From Wuchereria bancrofti (lineage: Eukaryota > Nematoda > Chromadorea > Rhabditida > Onchocercidae), in the NCBI GenBank assembly GCA_005281725.1, contig SSBO01000003.1, forward strand, positions 6,076,495-6,140,494: DNA of 64,000 nucleotides. Reading direction: 5' to 3'. Both the position numbers and the translations under genes were made by a program. Under the pieces are notes generated by a model. That model was not told the DNA's origin. It saw only the letters and a list, made by a program, of their open reading frames with translations, and did no database searches. Position 1 is the stretch's first letter, and each line of letters begins with the position of its first letter. Of the stretch, positions 1-28,676 are shown in pieces.

Positions 1-2613
1 AAATATAAAACACTTAATCTCTTAATGTAGATTAACAATTATAGTTGATACCGGATCCTTTCTTCCGGAATATTCGTTCTCTTTTCACTCATTCAGTAGT
101 CCCCAAATTTCTTTTACAATACTATCGCTCCAAACTTACCAGTAAGGATTTGCAAATTGTGGAGAAGAAAGTATGCAAAGATTGTATTTTTTCTAACACT
201 TAAAGGGAAAATCAGTTATTGAATTTTATGTAAATGCAATATTATCGGTTTTTCAGATCCTATAGGTCATTCTTGTTATATGATAAGCTACCATCAACTT
301 GATCTCTACTTTTTCTAACAAGATTACTACAAGTATGCATGAAGACTAAAAGGAATTTCTAATAAAAATAAAAAATTAATTATTTTTAGTTTCATCCTAA
401 ATTTTTGTTTGTCATTTATGAAAAAGAATTTCATAAATATTCTGCAATTAAAAACACCAAAAGAGATTAGCTTCAGTACAGTTATGATCTGGCCATAAAG
501 CTAGGACAGAGATGGAATATTTGGTTCCAATAACAGTGAATTCAGTAGGGCTAACTGAAAACTACTTCGTATCACTTACTTTTATCATTACTTGTCAAAA
601 ATGAATGGTTAATATGTGTTTAAGATTCCTTTTCTCTTCCCCATATCAACTAAAATGATTACGACTTTATTTTTTTAATTGGAAAATAAAGCATCCAAAT
701 TATTCAAAACATGTTCCTTCCATTTTCAATCTGTACTGTCTGTTACATAAATAAATATTCGATCAATAAGTCTATTACTATCAACATAATCTTTTTAGCA
801 TACTAAAAAGATTGTATTATTCAAAACTAAAAGTTTATAATATTACAAATTAGAGTTTGAAGAAAAGGAAAAAATCTTTATCAAATTTACTCCAAATATT
901 TTAATCTTCCAATACAATTTCCCTTCAATCTTACTAAGCCTTTTCTTCATCTTTCAAAAAAACTAGTATTTAATATTTGATCTATTTTAAATTTTTTACA
1001 AAAATTTACATAGGAGATATGCAAAAGCAGATCAAATCAACGAGAATAGTTCTTTGATGTTTTATACTTTATATGCAATTTCTTAACATTCGATAATTAT
1101 TTAAGCTCCATGTAAGGTTGAGGGTCTAACACTACTAGGTGCCGATTGACCTCTAACCCCCTGCTGAACATTATTGCATCGTTGCATCATAAGCCATCAT
1201 TATCCTTGTTGAAGTTTTCACGGTGCGGACTAAAGAAGAAGAAAATGTTGACAGGATGAAAGCTCTAGCTTATGTTATGTTACCACTATTTCTACAATTT
1301 TTCAGATCTTTACTGTTAGATGTTTCCGTCTATGTTCGTGAATAATTCATATATTCAAAATTTCTTGAGTACCCTAAATTATTGCAAATTTGTGTTAAAA
1401 TCATCGTCGTGCTACAGTATTGTTATGGTAATAGCAAAAGTAAGAATCCCAACTTTACTTTGATCATTCAATTTGAACTCAGATGACATAGTTAACTTTC
1501 AACTTTGTTTTCATGAGAAAAGTATAGGATAACAAATCGCTTTAATTAGTTTCTATCCAATACGAATCATTCCATCAATCAAAATGATTATTTCCGGATG
1601 TTTTGAGACAACAGATGAGAGTGGAAACAAATAAATTCATTCTGGTTCAGTGCTTTCAGAATTACTGGTTCAGTTGCAGCCGGTGTCATATATCTATCTC
1701 CATGTCCTTAAGATAAGCTGTAAGTAAAGTAGTGTGGGAGTCACTTTAGCACAGTACTTAATTAGCCGTTACTAATGTGACCCCTAATGTTGGCACTTTT
1801 GCAAAATATCAACTAGAAATTAAGGTTAGATTGTCATATCTCTAAAATTATTCTGCTTTCCATATACATATGCTGCTGTCCATTCTAATTATCGCATTAC
1901 TATTATATTTTCAATTGTCGTCTCAGTATCATAAACAAAAATATGGCCTGATTAGGCTGGGCTAAGTTTATTTTATTGCTTTCTGTAAGATCGAACATAT
2001 AAAATTGCATATGAAAAATTTTAACAATCCATAAAATTTTAACACATTTGAAACTGTAAAACCTTACTCCTGCAAAAAGATAAGGTTTTACACTTTCTGA
2101 TAGCAAAAGACGGAGAAATTAAAAGTGTTAGTAATGGATGACATCCTGCTGTGTGTTGAACTTTGTTGTTGGAGTGCGAAGACCGTTCCCGATCAAAGAC
2201 ATTTATAATTATCTGAGAGGTAAACAAAACATGAAAAAAAAGCAGTAATAATAGCAGGCGCACATGCATGCATAAGTTTGCCGACAAAATATTCTGCGGA
2301 CAATTAATTCACTATCGAATTACAAATAGCTCTTATCATATTGACAACAATTTTCCATTAAACAAAACTCTTTTTATGTGACCTAATTTGAGGACAAGAA
2401 AAACAGTAGAGCTAATTACTTCATCCAGGTTTCAAAAATGTGACCTTCAAGTAAATATTTATCGGAATGCAGATGACGTAAATATGTAATATATGAAGAG
2501 TGATGTTATAGCGTTATTTGTATTCAATTAAATTGGTATTCTTAATTCTTCTGAAAAATGCAAAAAATGCCCCTAATTAACGGATGAATGTTCCAGCGCA
2601 TTCAACTTTCTGT
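1..2613. other. Intergenic, no gene recognised
   Basis: AT-rich sequence with no reading frame that resembles a protein family and no splice-delimited exon I can support. It lies 3' of the bHLH gene, so part may be its 3' UTR. Short open frames here look like chance. Confidence 0.6.
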
Positions 2614-3680
2614 CTACCGAGATATGAAGTGATGAGTTGTACTAATTGTCTCTTCTTCTTGACCACTGCTGAGGATCTGCCTCAGGGCATAAATGTATTT
2701 GTTAGCCATTCGAAGAGTTTCTAAAGAAATTAAGCAGTATTTATTAATTAGAAACAGCTTGTTCTGTAAAAAACCCTAAAATCAAAGCTCAAAACGAACT
2801 ATTTGAACGAAAAAAAAAAAACGTATTCACCGATTTTAGTAAGCTTCGGTTCATCTGGAAGTTGGGGTAATATTCGTCGTAATTTTTCCAATGCTTCGTT
2901 CAAATTATGCATCCGGCGACGTTCGCGAGCATTAGCTTTACTTCGACGAATTTGCTTCGTTCGTCGGATGGTTTCTGGGCTTCGAACTCGACAACGATAT
3001 TTTCGTTTTGTTCGTTTCACTATATCTTTTCCAGTAGTTTTATTTTCTCGTGTTTGCTTTGACTGAATATGCTTGTCAACTTTTAAAAATTTTTGTTTAA
3101 AAAAAAATTCAAAAAATTAGTATATTTTATATAATGATGTTTTGAACTTTTTCTGAAATTTTTACTGATTTTCAAAATGTGCTAAATTTAAACAAAAATT
3201 ATTAGAACTATTCATAAGCTTAATAAAGTTAAAATCAATGACAAAGTCCGTGCAACAAACTGCAAGCAAATTAACACTTAGAAAGAATGAATCCACATTA
3301 ATACTTTCTATAGTTATTGAACTAATAATGCTGCTAGAAACGTTTACTTGTAATTTATTACACAAATACTGCAAGGAATAAGGAAGCAGGTAAGTAATAA
3401 ACAAGTAGTAATGAATGGACGATTCATCAAACATTTTACGTTAGAAAAGTGAATAATTAACAAATTAATGAATTTGATGTAATTTAACTTACCTTATCAG
3501 TGATTGCAAGTAGAAAAAAAAAATGTCTATAACAGAGTGTACTGAATTATGAATTGTAAAGTTGATAAAAGAAAAAACAAAGTGGCGTCATAATGAAACA
3601 ACCTGAACCTGATGTTCACGTTTATACGTGGAAGTGGAAGATTTCCGACTGAGATACTTCGTAATCAGTGACTTATCCAT
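2614..3680 (-). CDS. ngn-1: Neurogenin/atonal-type bHLH transcription factor
   Basis: Proneural-class DNA-binding factor that by family knowledge pairs with E/daughterless proteins at E-boxes. Exons (minus strand): 3680-3609 (tentative), 3062-2831, 2720-2614, giving about 136 aa with phases in agreement. The basic region NARERRRMHNLN and helix 1 lie in exon 2. Exon 2 ends in KLTKI with codon G|AA split by a GTGAAT donor, and exon 3 continues as ETLRMANKYIYALRQIL, the helix 2 signature of neurogenins. A short tail of about 17 aa ends at TAG 2614-2616. The first exon (ATG 3680, MDKSLITKYL) is the weak part: its donor would be CAG|GTTCAG, while a better GTAAGT at 3490 is out of frame. No ATG lies in exon 2 before the bHLH, so an upstream exon is required. 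NeuroD or atonal class is the alternative; KIETLR favours neurogenin. Confidence 0.85.
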
Positions 3681-6497
3681 GCATGAAAACAGTCTAAATG
3701 GTAATTCCCTTTACTGTTGGTAAAATAATTAGTATGGAAGGCGTGGTAACGGCTCGACACTTTCATCTATCGTTCACTAATTTACAGTATCCAAGAAAGA
3801 AAAGTAAAAAAGGAGCCAAAGATGTTTTAACTTTGAATGCTCAAATGCATGCAGGAAAACTATTTCTAACAAAATTTTACAATATTACATTTATCTAATT
3901 TCTGTAGGTACAAATTCTTAAAAGTAAGTGTATTGATTGATTCTTGGATATATTTTACACCTACCGTTTCAAATTAATTTTATTTAAAACAGATCTTAAT
4001 AATAGGTAAATAACTTAAGCGAAAGTGAAGTATGAAAATAAAAAAAGAGAGAAATAGGACCGACAAACTTTTGAAAGAGAAAGAAATAAAATGAGGCGAT
4101 CAAAACCATTCCTGCTTTTGCTCTAAATTTTATCTAAAAAGTGTGAAATACAGCTGTGCTTTCTATATTGTTGATGCAATCATATTACATGCTATCTATA
4201 GTGTCAAATAAAATTCCGATTCGTAACCAAATTTTAGAAAAATTTTGAGAGTGTTAGTCGGAAAGAGTTTCGGATTCAATTGGATTTTTCCTGCTATATC
4301 AATATAAATTCAATCTTTTTTCATATGTACTTAAAAAGGACCAATTTAATATTCATAATTTAATGCTTTGTTGATACTGCTTAAATACACATTCATTTCT
4401 ATTCAGAAATTTTGTTACAATCTTTTTTTGGTTAATATATAAGAGAAGAATATTCTTTATAGGGGAAGAAAATGTGACATCCAATAATTTGTGTAAGTGA
4501 AAGCAGATGTACTGAACTGTAGTTGTACTAATGTATCATTCCATTGACAGTACAAATTAGCATGAAGTGAGGGATGGAAAACGGTGGCAATTTGATCAGA
4601 TAAATGGATTACTGAATTATATGGAAGGGAGTAAAAGAGAAAGAAGAGAAGAGTGACAACCCAATCAGGTGCTTATTCCCCAATTTCGGAAAATAGACAT
4701 CATTCATTGCGCAAGTAAACTGTGTTAACTAAAAATGAATAATTTTTCCTGCAATAACCATTTATTCCGGAATTTCAATGGGATTGTGTGGATATATTTA
4801 AAATTAACTTGAAGATTATAATTGTTTCATTAAGATTCCCTTTCAATAAGATTTCAAGAAATTTTCAATAAGACAACAAATTCCATTGTTCCAATTGTTC
4901 CAACTACTTATTTGTTCGACTCAAGAAAATACTATAAGTTGCTGAATATTGATATGATTTTGTAAAATGCGATGAGCGGCACATTATAAAATATTTAACA
5001 CCTGAATGAGCATCTGCAAGATATTGAAGACTGAAATTTGTAGAACTGAAATTTTGCACAAATGAATGAATCGAATAAAAAAAGCTGTAGAATCGAGTAA
5101 TACGCAAAAAAGTCTTAGAAAATATGATAAGAGTAAGAAAAAAGTTAGAGCCAAAACATTTTCAGATCTCTTCTGCATCTTCAAATATCGAACAGTTGCA
5201 ATAATAAGTTTGTAATTCAAGGAATACAAACATATGCGATTTGCCAGTTAGTTAATAATTATTAGCAATGAAATGGCACTGCCTCCTTAAATTTGTAGTT
5301 CAGGATTCCAAAAGTTATTTTAATTTGTTCACAATTTAACAACAGTTCATTAGGTATTAAAAGTGAATTTTCTTAATGATTTGTAGAAATTCAAAGTATT
5401 CTGCATAACCTAAGCTACTTTCTTTGCTGAACTTTTTCACCACTACCACAACATTAAGTTCATTTATTGAAGACAATAAAAGTTGCATTGCAATCAAAAG
5501 AAGTGATAGTTAGGTTGACTTCGAGTGGCTACGATTACGAAGTTTTACAGGTAGTAATAATCTCTTTTTCAATGATACAATGGTCGAAATGTTGAAAATT
5601 TAAATAGATCTTAATTTTTATATTGAACTTAGCTCCATATTGAGAATCACTGAGGTCAAATTTAGACGGAAAAAAGGGCATCTGCATTGCCTTGGATATC
5701 CAAATTTCTTTCTTAATAGTTTTAGGGAACTCAAAAAATTACCTCACATACCGGCATCACGAAAGTAAAAAGGATCATCAGTAATTTGATGCTTTCAGAA
5801 ATCTTTTAATATCCTCGTATTTACTTTATCAAATCACTTCCCCCTTTATTGTTAAAGCATTCCACAATTGTGCCTATTTCCACTTCGAGACAGAAGATAT
5901 GTCGTTGAGCATTTTCTTGAGAATTTTTTTCATCTCAACAATTAAGTTCAGAAGACCAGAAGACGTATGAGTTTGAAGTATTCATTACTGCCTCGAACTA
6001 TTACAAAATTTTATTTTATTCTAACTCAGAGAATCAAAAGATGCTTCATCTTTAATAGTACTGTCATATAGTAGACTTTACAACAAAAAACTTTCACTGA
6101 AATGCAAAACAAAACTTCAAATGATAAAAACAACATATATGAACAATCAATTATGAAGCAAAAAGAAAAAAATTTTTAAACAAAAACAATTTGATTTTTC
6201 ACAATAATTTCAGTACTTCTTGAAATAAGAAAACTTCCATAACAATTGATGGATTTAAAGAAACTACTCTGGACAAAAGATAGTTATTTTATATTCTTTT
6301 TTTCGGTAAATTATGTCCACATCTGATATTACCATAAAAAATATCATGCCAACACTCTACAAAATTGTTTTTCAAAGCTTTTCAGCTTATTCAGAAACCA
6401 TCAGTAATTGGACTGTAAATTTTTGAAGCAGAAAATGTTCAATACGTGAAAACGCTATAACATTAAAAATATAATGATACGAAAAGGATAAATCGAA
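3681..6497. other. Intergenic between the bHLH gene and snrp-200
   Basis: It holds the upstream region of the minus-strand bHLH gene on its left and the 3' flank of snrp-200 on its right. I see no conserved exon. Open frames near 3700-3900 and 4900-5230 show no family resemblance and have low-complexity AT-driven composition. Confidence 0.6.
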
Positions 6498-21844
<15,347 letters not shown>

Positions 21845-21845
21845 A

Positions 21846-21847
21846 CT
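21846..21847 (-). promoter_or_regulatory. Probable trans-splice acceptor of snrp-200
   Basis: The ATG of snrp-200 is preceded by a T-rich tract ending in TGTTAG, leaving a single nucleotide between AG and ATG. Very short 5' leaders behind an AG are typical of spliced-leader addition in nematodes. No leader RNA is visible here, so this is inference from position. Confidence 0.5.
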
Positions 21848-23058
21848 AACAGCAAAATTAGAGACAACGTTTCAGTCTTATTATCACACTCCTGAAATGA
21901 AGTTCAGAACTAGTACATCACTTATTTCAGTCGTGATTCACTTCATTTTTGTGAATCGAATGAATCTTTTTTTCTACAATCACTCAACTGAACACTTTAC
22001 CAAAAACTCTTTGGAACATTCAGTTCTCCTTTATCCCTAATCTGAGGAAAGTTCAGAACTCGCAACTGCACTACAATGACAGTAATTGCAAACAAAAACA
22101 CTATTCTTCACAATCTCTCATCAAATATTTCCTGATCGTTTTACTTGACCATTCCTAATCATTGCGTTGTTATCTTCAAGCACTCCTAGCCTCACATATC
22201 CATTGCTCATCTCATTACTATGCTCCTTATCAATAAATCTTATTTGCACTCCTCTACTGCAACTACTGTATCACCCTGCTACTGCCCCACCTCTTGGAAT
22301 TCCATCCTGCAACTGCATGCAACGACATGTGCAGGTGATCGCAGTGCAACGGATCGGGTCAGAAGGGACACTACAGGAATGTGTTCAACAGAAAATATCC
22401 AAGGAGGAAGATCCTGTCGCAAAGATTTCTGGATGACTAACTATTCCGAACACTATTCCGTTATTTCACCCGCAGGGTTATTAATTTGGAAATTCGACTT
22501 AATAATCACTGCGTTACTCGGTTCACTTCGAAACAAGATAAGATTAAAGAACAAAGGATTACGAATATAAAGCAAAGATTCGAGTTCAAGTTGGTTAATC
22601 ACGTGTTACGTGCAAACCGACCATCCTTGCTCAAAAGAATGCATGTTTCACTCGGTTGCAGGGACGAAATTTAACGGATTCCAGGCCTGATCTTTCGTCT
22701 CAAACGGTATTAAATGATGGAGAATATCGTGATGGGGGTGTTGGGGGCTGTGAAGGTGGGTAGTTGGGTGAGTAATGGAATGAGTAATGTTACGTTGGAT
22801 AATAAGAGACAGACGGATGAACAAAACTGTTGGGAGTTCATAAACTTGATACTTAACAGGTAACTGTTAAGTACCATGTTTAACACGGACCAGATTAGGA
22901 TATATTGACGCGTAATTAAAATGTTACCTGTTGTGTCCTACTGCATTCCATCTCAATCCTTTGTTAGTTTTGGAACGGTTTACTGTTGATCCAAGTGAAA
23001 ACCAGCCAATTTTTTCGGGTAAGTTGCACGTGTATTAAATAGCTCTGTCTACTGAAAC
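21848..23058. promoter_or_regulatory. Divergent intergenic region, snrp-200 / vha-4
   Basis: A 1.2 kb region between two head-to-head housekeeping genes should hold both promoters. It contains a CT/CA-rich stretch (about 22140-22320), a GT-rich stretch (about 22720-22800) and a perfect inverted repeat at 22850-22873. Open frames at 22167-22570 have no family resemblance. Confidence 0.5.
22850..22873. repeat. Perfect 10-bp inverted repeat, 4-nt loop
   Basis: TACTTAACAG, loop GTAA, CTGTTAAGTA. It lies about 200 bp upstream of the vha-4 start. It could be a dyad binding site or a chance palindrome. Confidence 0.6.
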
Positions 23059-23060
23059 AG
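23059..23060 (+). promoter_or_regulatory. Probable trans-splice acceptor of vha-4
   Basis: ACTGAAACAG lies 8 nt before the ATG at 23069. It is a plausible spliced-leader acceptor; the tract before it is only moderately T-rich. Confidence 0.4.
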
Positions 23061-23068
23061 GAGCAACA

Positions 23069-25357
23069 ATGTCGACCATGCTGAAGACGTTTTATGTCGT
23101 TTTGGTATTAGCATCTTTCATCTTCATTGGCACCGGTAAGTTTTACTGCACTATGTTGGCATTTACCCCATTTTTGATGTTCATATAGTTAAAACCTTTT
23201 CAGTGGTGTTATATAAACTGTTAGGTTCATTGTATGCGAAGTATATCAAATTATATTGTCTCTTGTTCTTAAGAAGAAATTGACGAGTTCTTCTCAGAAA
23301 CAAACAGATAAAAGTTTGGAAGCTAATTCATTCCGAACTTTAAGTATTTGTTGTATTGCGGCAAGCATTAATAAGAATACGGCGAGTGAGAAAATCATAT
23401 TGCGTATAAAAGAAGAAATTGAAATTAAAAATCAAACTGAAAAGACCAAACTAGAAAATATCAATACGGACATTATACAAAATAGACTTTTTGGTGACGA
23501 CTGAGAATCAATTAAGCATGAGTAACTGAAGCTAAATTGTGCTTTGTGCTGATTTTTCAACCTATGTGGGATGGCGGATTTACGCTCTGTGTTCTTTCAG
23601 CACTTTTCTTTATGTTTACCGAGCAGGGACATCGCTTTGATATCGGTTGGTTCCTGACAGCCACATCACCGCATATGTGGGCCGCTTTAGGCATTGCTTG
23701 TTCCTTGTCTTTATCTGTTTTGGGAGCTGGATGGTATGTTAGCTTTTAATATCTTTTAATGACTTTGGGTGTTAATTTATTCTAATTAATCTGAGATCCC
23801 TAATCAAATTTACACTAGGCTCACTTTTTTGCTCTTTTAAGGAACTTTTCAGGGGAATATTTACGACAGGAGTATCGATTTTAGGCGGTGGTGTGAAAGC
23901 ACCTCGAATTCGAACTAAAAATTTGATTTCAATCATATTCTGTGAAGCCGTTGCTATTTTTGGTATCATAATGGCATTTGTATTTCTTGGTAAAATTCAT
24001 GTAAGCCTTTCACTTCAAAGTTGGATGAGTAAACAGTCAAACTGTATAAGAGAATTATTTCCGGTTGGTGTGCAAGAGATCTGTTGTTCTCTCTTCTTTC
24101 TTTTTTTTCTATCCTCTTGTTAATCGTCTTTCTGAAAGCTTCAAGAAACCAAAAATCAAATTTAACTGTGGTTAGTAATATCGTATGATTTTAATTATAG
24201 ACTCACAGGATTATTTGCTTTAAAAATGCCACTAACTTTTAGCTGAAGTTTGAGAATTTAAAGCAGTTTTGCAGTTGTAAATAAATAATAATGGGCATTT
24301 TTGAAGGAGACTACAGTGCATGGCTTGTAATGAATCGTATTTTTTGCAGGAAACTGAAACCAGCATATTACGTTGCTTTCCATATTCCTTATGTTAATTT
24401 TGACGATCGTGAAAAGAATTTTAAACTATAAATATCATATTTGCAGGGATTCAATCGAGCTATCGCATCAGATGTGGTCCTGTCCAAAAACATCGCTAGT
24501 GGGTATATGATTTTTGGTGGTGGACTTACTGTTGGTTTCAGCAATTTCGTGTGTGGTCTGTCTATAGGCTGGTTTTACTGCTATATGATTAAATTTTCAT
24601 ATTTGTACATAAACACATATGAAAAAAATTTTTTCATATTTGTTTTGTTTTTTATATTTCGCATGTAGTTATACTTTAGTAATGGTAGGAGGATTAAACG
24701 GACGCGCTTATAATCGTGGAAATTCAATACACAATATCTATTTTTTAACATGATCTGTGCAAATCTCATATAGTTTTTGGTGTGCAAATTTTCAACCTTA
24801 ATTACATTGCAGGCATTGTGGGCAGCGGTGCAGCTTTGGCAGATGCTTCAAATCCGGCTTTGTTTGTAAAAATTTTAATTATTGAAATATTTGCTTCTGC
24901 AATTGGCCTTTTTGGTATGATTACTGGCATAGTGCAGGTAAATGTGAATTTACTATCGTTTTTTTTTCAATATGGATGGGGAGGCAATTTTAATGTTTTT
25001 ACAGCCTTATTTAAATTGAAAAAATATGATAGTAAGTAACGTTTAATAATGTTTCTTCTGTATGAGTGTAGCGTTTGATAATGTTTCTTCTCTGTCTTGG
25101 AAACCACATCTCGTTCTTTTTCATTTTAATAATTACTGCTTTATCAAAATATATGAAATAGAAATAGCTTCGGTATTTCTTGATACTGAGGACAGGGTTG
25201 GAAGCCGAAAAAAAAATTAAATATAGAACATCTGCACTTAAAATTGAGCTTCTAACTCTCCTAAAATAAAGTATAGCGAGAATTCACTATTCATAATTTG
25301 GACTTTATGCTTTTTTATTTGCAGACAAATAAGGTTGCGATGGGTGACCAGATCTAA
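23069..25357 (+). CDS. vha-4: V-ATPase V0 21-kDa proteolipid subunit c''
   Basis: Proton-carrying rotor subunit of the membrane V0 sector of the vacuolar ATPase (ATP6V0B). Exons: 23069-23135, 23601-23733, 23853-24000, 24447-24567, 24813-24937, 25325-25357, with all phases matching; 208 aa, close to the family size. Exon 1 encodes the first hydrophobic helix. Exon 2 continues [16 protein letters not shown], exon 3 [14 protein letters not shown] with the membrane Glu in [11 protein letters not shown], exon 4 [15 protein letters not shown], exon 5 [12 protein letters not shown] and the second carboxylate helix [16 protein letters not shown]; the tail is [10 protein letters not shown]. Exon 2 starts only at TTCTTTCAG 23600; open frame upstream of that is intronic. 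Intron 4 must begin with GC (ATAG|GCTGGT), because only phase 1 joins GLSIG to IVGSG. AATAAA at 25482 is a plausible poly(A) signal. Confidence 0.96.
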
Positions 25358-25481
25358 CAGCGGAATTTGGAGTTGTTTATCATTTGCAACTTTTATAGCT
25401 GGGGTGTTAGCTTCTGTGAAAAATTTTCCACTTAATACTTCCTGTGCACATAGGAAGTATATTCTTTGGAAGAACAGGGAA

Positions 25482-25487
25482 ATAAAA
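25482..25487 (+). terminator. Candidate poly(A) signal of vha-4
   Basis: AATAAA about 125 nt after the vha-4 stop codon, a normal distance for a nematode 3' UTR. Cleavage position not determined. Confidence 0.5.
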
Positions 25488-28400
25488 ATATAAGGAATTA
25501 GGCAATTAAGAAAGTATATTTGTTTAAAAGACATTAAGAAAGTACATTTGTTTAGATTTATTGATTTGTTGTATGTGTCAGTCCACTTTTTGATTCGTAT
25601 TGCTTTTGTACCTTTTATCTTTGCGTAATCTTTGTATTTTATAGTTCGTTCTTACTGCTCACTTGAACTCTTTATTACGAATTGTCTTAAGCTCTGAATC
25701 ATTGGTGAATTCCAGTGTGGCATAGATGAACTGAGTTCTGTTAGAGTAGAATTACGGTCATGGGTATTGGGGAATTTTTCTTAGCGTTCCGATAAATTTT
25801 TTTTTCTTTCTCTATTGAGAGGAGTTGAATGTAATGTTCCTGAAATTTTGTTTATGCGTGATATTTGTGATAATCTGACTCTATTAATTTAGTTACATGT
25901 CAAATATGAATATCTCATTTTTGTTTCTTATTTCATTTGCTTACAAAGAAACATACATTTTGATTTCTCCTAAAACCTGTAAAAGTTATCTTAACTTTCA
26001 TGCCCGCACTCTGTGTCAGTGATACTATCCATTGTTTTGTGCTTCTTTTGATGTACTACTTTTAAGTAGCATTTATATTTTGTAATAAACAGAATCCTAT
26101 GCTCCACTTTCAACTCTTATGTTTCTTTTTTATCACAGCTGTCACCATTGGAAGTAGCAGTTGGAAATCTGAAGAATGGAATAACGGGTCTAATTAGTGA
26201 TGTGGATGCTTAATGAGAGAAGTTTTATAATCGGTAATGAGCAAAATAACGCGTGTGGGCTCATTTGGCTGGCGTTTTTTCTTTTTTTTTTTTTCACTCT
26301 TTTCTGCAGATACTATTTGTTATTAAATAACGAAGGCTCTAGAAAAAGCTTATTTATTGGGGATTAGGCTCCGTATATTGAGAACAGCGTATATTCTGAT
26401 TGGTCAGTTTTTGTCTGTAAGAATGGACGACTGCATTTTTGCCAGTTCGGTTTTAAATTTCTAAATTTTAGATGTGTCTAACTTGTGGTCAAATTTATAT
26501 GGTGATAATAAGACAAATGTTAGCAATATTTGAAGTGCAGAGTTGGAGAAGAGTGAAATTATGTAGGGATGCTGAATAGCTGATATGTTTAAGCAGTTTG
26601 GGGTTTATTAGGTTTCTTAAAAGCTACTTCGAGTTCTCAAGTTTTCTTTTTGCAGATAAGTTTGAATTTCTGACTCGAGCTTGAGAATTTCTGACTGGCA
26701 TAAACTATTTATAAAGCTGCTTGTTCCATCGACAAAATTTCCTATTTTGATGAAAATAAATGGAGTTGTTGAGAGGTTTACTTACTGTGTTTTGCTATTT
26801 CAAGACAAAGAACTGATAGTATAGAACTATTTATATAATTGCATCTTTTAAAACAAATAATATATAAATGGAATGGAATTTAATCCTATTCATTATATAA
26901 TAAGTTAGATGCTTGAAATCAGTGAACTTTTCCAAACAAAATGAGAAGACAAGGAAAATGTATGAAATGAATTTTGCAATGCTGCTTGCAAGGAATAAAG
27001 TTAAGATCACCAGTACAGCATGTAATTGGACATTTGATTTAATCGTTTTCTTTGTTTTATTGCGATCCTCAAAATTTAAGTTTTCAAAAAACTGGAACTT
27101 TTCAGTAAATGCAATTATATAGATAGTTGTAAAATTTCAGAAATGCAAAGTAGCAAAGAAGCGCAATGTCGCATTGCTGAATGTATTTCCTTTTCTTAAG
27201 TAATTCAAATGCTGGGTTAAGTCATCGAAAAAAAATTACTGATCTTTGAAAAAATTAGTGAATTTTAGTAATCGTTTCCTATGATATTTAGTAAATCATT
27301 CTTTTGTAAACTCGTTGCTATAATTTTATGCCGAACCTGATATTTCTGCATTTTAGTTTTTTTTCAAATTGCTAAGTTTTGTAACCCTCTTCACTTTTGC
27401 ATACTATTGATAATAATTATTTTTGGAAATATTCTATCCAGTGATTTTCCTGAAGATTTCGACAGCCGAGAAAGTGATATCATCCATTACTTGAACAATT
27501 ATTCAGCACCAGTTGTTTCTTTCTTTTCCGTTTGTTCCAAAGTTTATCAATTTCGATTTATGTCTTATTTAAGATTAATCTGCTGATATTTCATCATTCA
27601 ATAATTTTCAAGAATCACCAACATTTGGTGCTTTAATGATAAGCATTTTTCAGATCTGATTAATAAAATTGAGTTACTGCCTTCGAAAGTTTTGGGTCGA
27701 AGTGTGACTTGAAATTTTAATAGCGATGGAGAATTACTCTTTCAAAATGTACTTTCCAAGCACTGACTTGAGGAAAAGGAACGAGAAATCTCAGAACGAA
27801 AGGATAAAGCAAGGGAATCAGTAGAATTTTTTTTTCATTTGCTTCGAGTTTTTCATCGATCTTTTCACTGACGATTTAAATTTGAGTGGAAATATTCACT
27901 CATTAGCTTATCATTAACACAAACTGTATGATCGTTTGGCAATCGTCTTTGTGGGTGGCGTCTGAATTTATCACTGTTATCAGCAGGGCAAGAAGAACAC
28001 TCTTATCTTTGTACACTGTTTTTCATTCCATATCAAATTCATTGTTATTTTCTTTTAAATAAATTCATCATTTATGAATTCGTCTTTGTTCTTTGTGCAA
28101 ATTTCGAAATGAAACTCTGTTATAAATTGAAATACGTCAAAAAAGTGAGAACCATTTTTCACTCTGAGATTTTACATTTTCCAACACTAGTTATCAAGTA
28201 TGTTAGCACCGAATGCAAATTTCTTTAACTAAAGTAAAGGAGTTAGAAAGCTGGCAATCAATAAATTTCTATATTATATAATTATGAACGTTCTGCTTTA
28301 TAACACTAAATTTTTCTGGGATTTTTTATTTTAAAATTTTTTATCTTGAAAATTATGCAAAAATAATTCTTTTGAAAGTATGCAAAATTGTTAGCAAGTT

Positions 28401-28676
28401 ATATCTGGCAGTATAAAAATACAGTTTAGCTTATTTAAATTCATTTTAATTTTGTTCAATGTGGTTTTGGTATGATTTCATCCGTCCGAGTCTTTGATTT
28501 TTTCAAGTTCAGTCATTGCTAACACTGATTTAGATTGTCTACACAAAAGACAATATAAAGGTACAATAGACGGTTTGGGATAAGTAACATTTACTTCAAT
28601 TTGTAGTTAATGTTGTAGAGTTGTTAGAGTTATGCTAGAAATAGTTTCACACTTAATGTTCATTTAGCAAGGAACG
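25488..28676. other. Intergenic between vha-4 and the type II membrane gene
   Basis: T-rich sequence without a recognisable gene. It includes a possible alternative terminal exon at 26139-26213 (see findings). An open frame at 26913-27122 has no recognisable features and looks like chance. Confidence 0.5.

Noticed and set aside
3698..3898. Plus-strand 66-aa frame next to the bHLH gene
   Set aside because: No recognisable motif and no splice or leader acceptor; it lies opposite the proposed upstream region of the bHLH gene.
22167..22674. Overlapping plus-strand frames in the snrp-200/vha-4 intergenic region
   Set aside because: No family resemblance and no splice pattern; they overlap in different frames, as chance frames in a less AT-rich promoter region do.
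23256..23504. 82-aa frame between vha-4 exons 1 and 2
   Set aside because: It lies wholly in intron 1; the proteolipid frame jumps from 23135 to 23601 with matching phase and conserved protein sequence.
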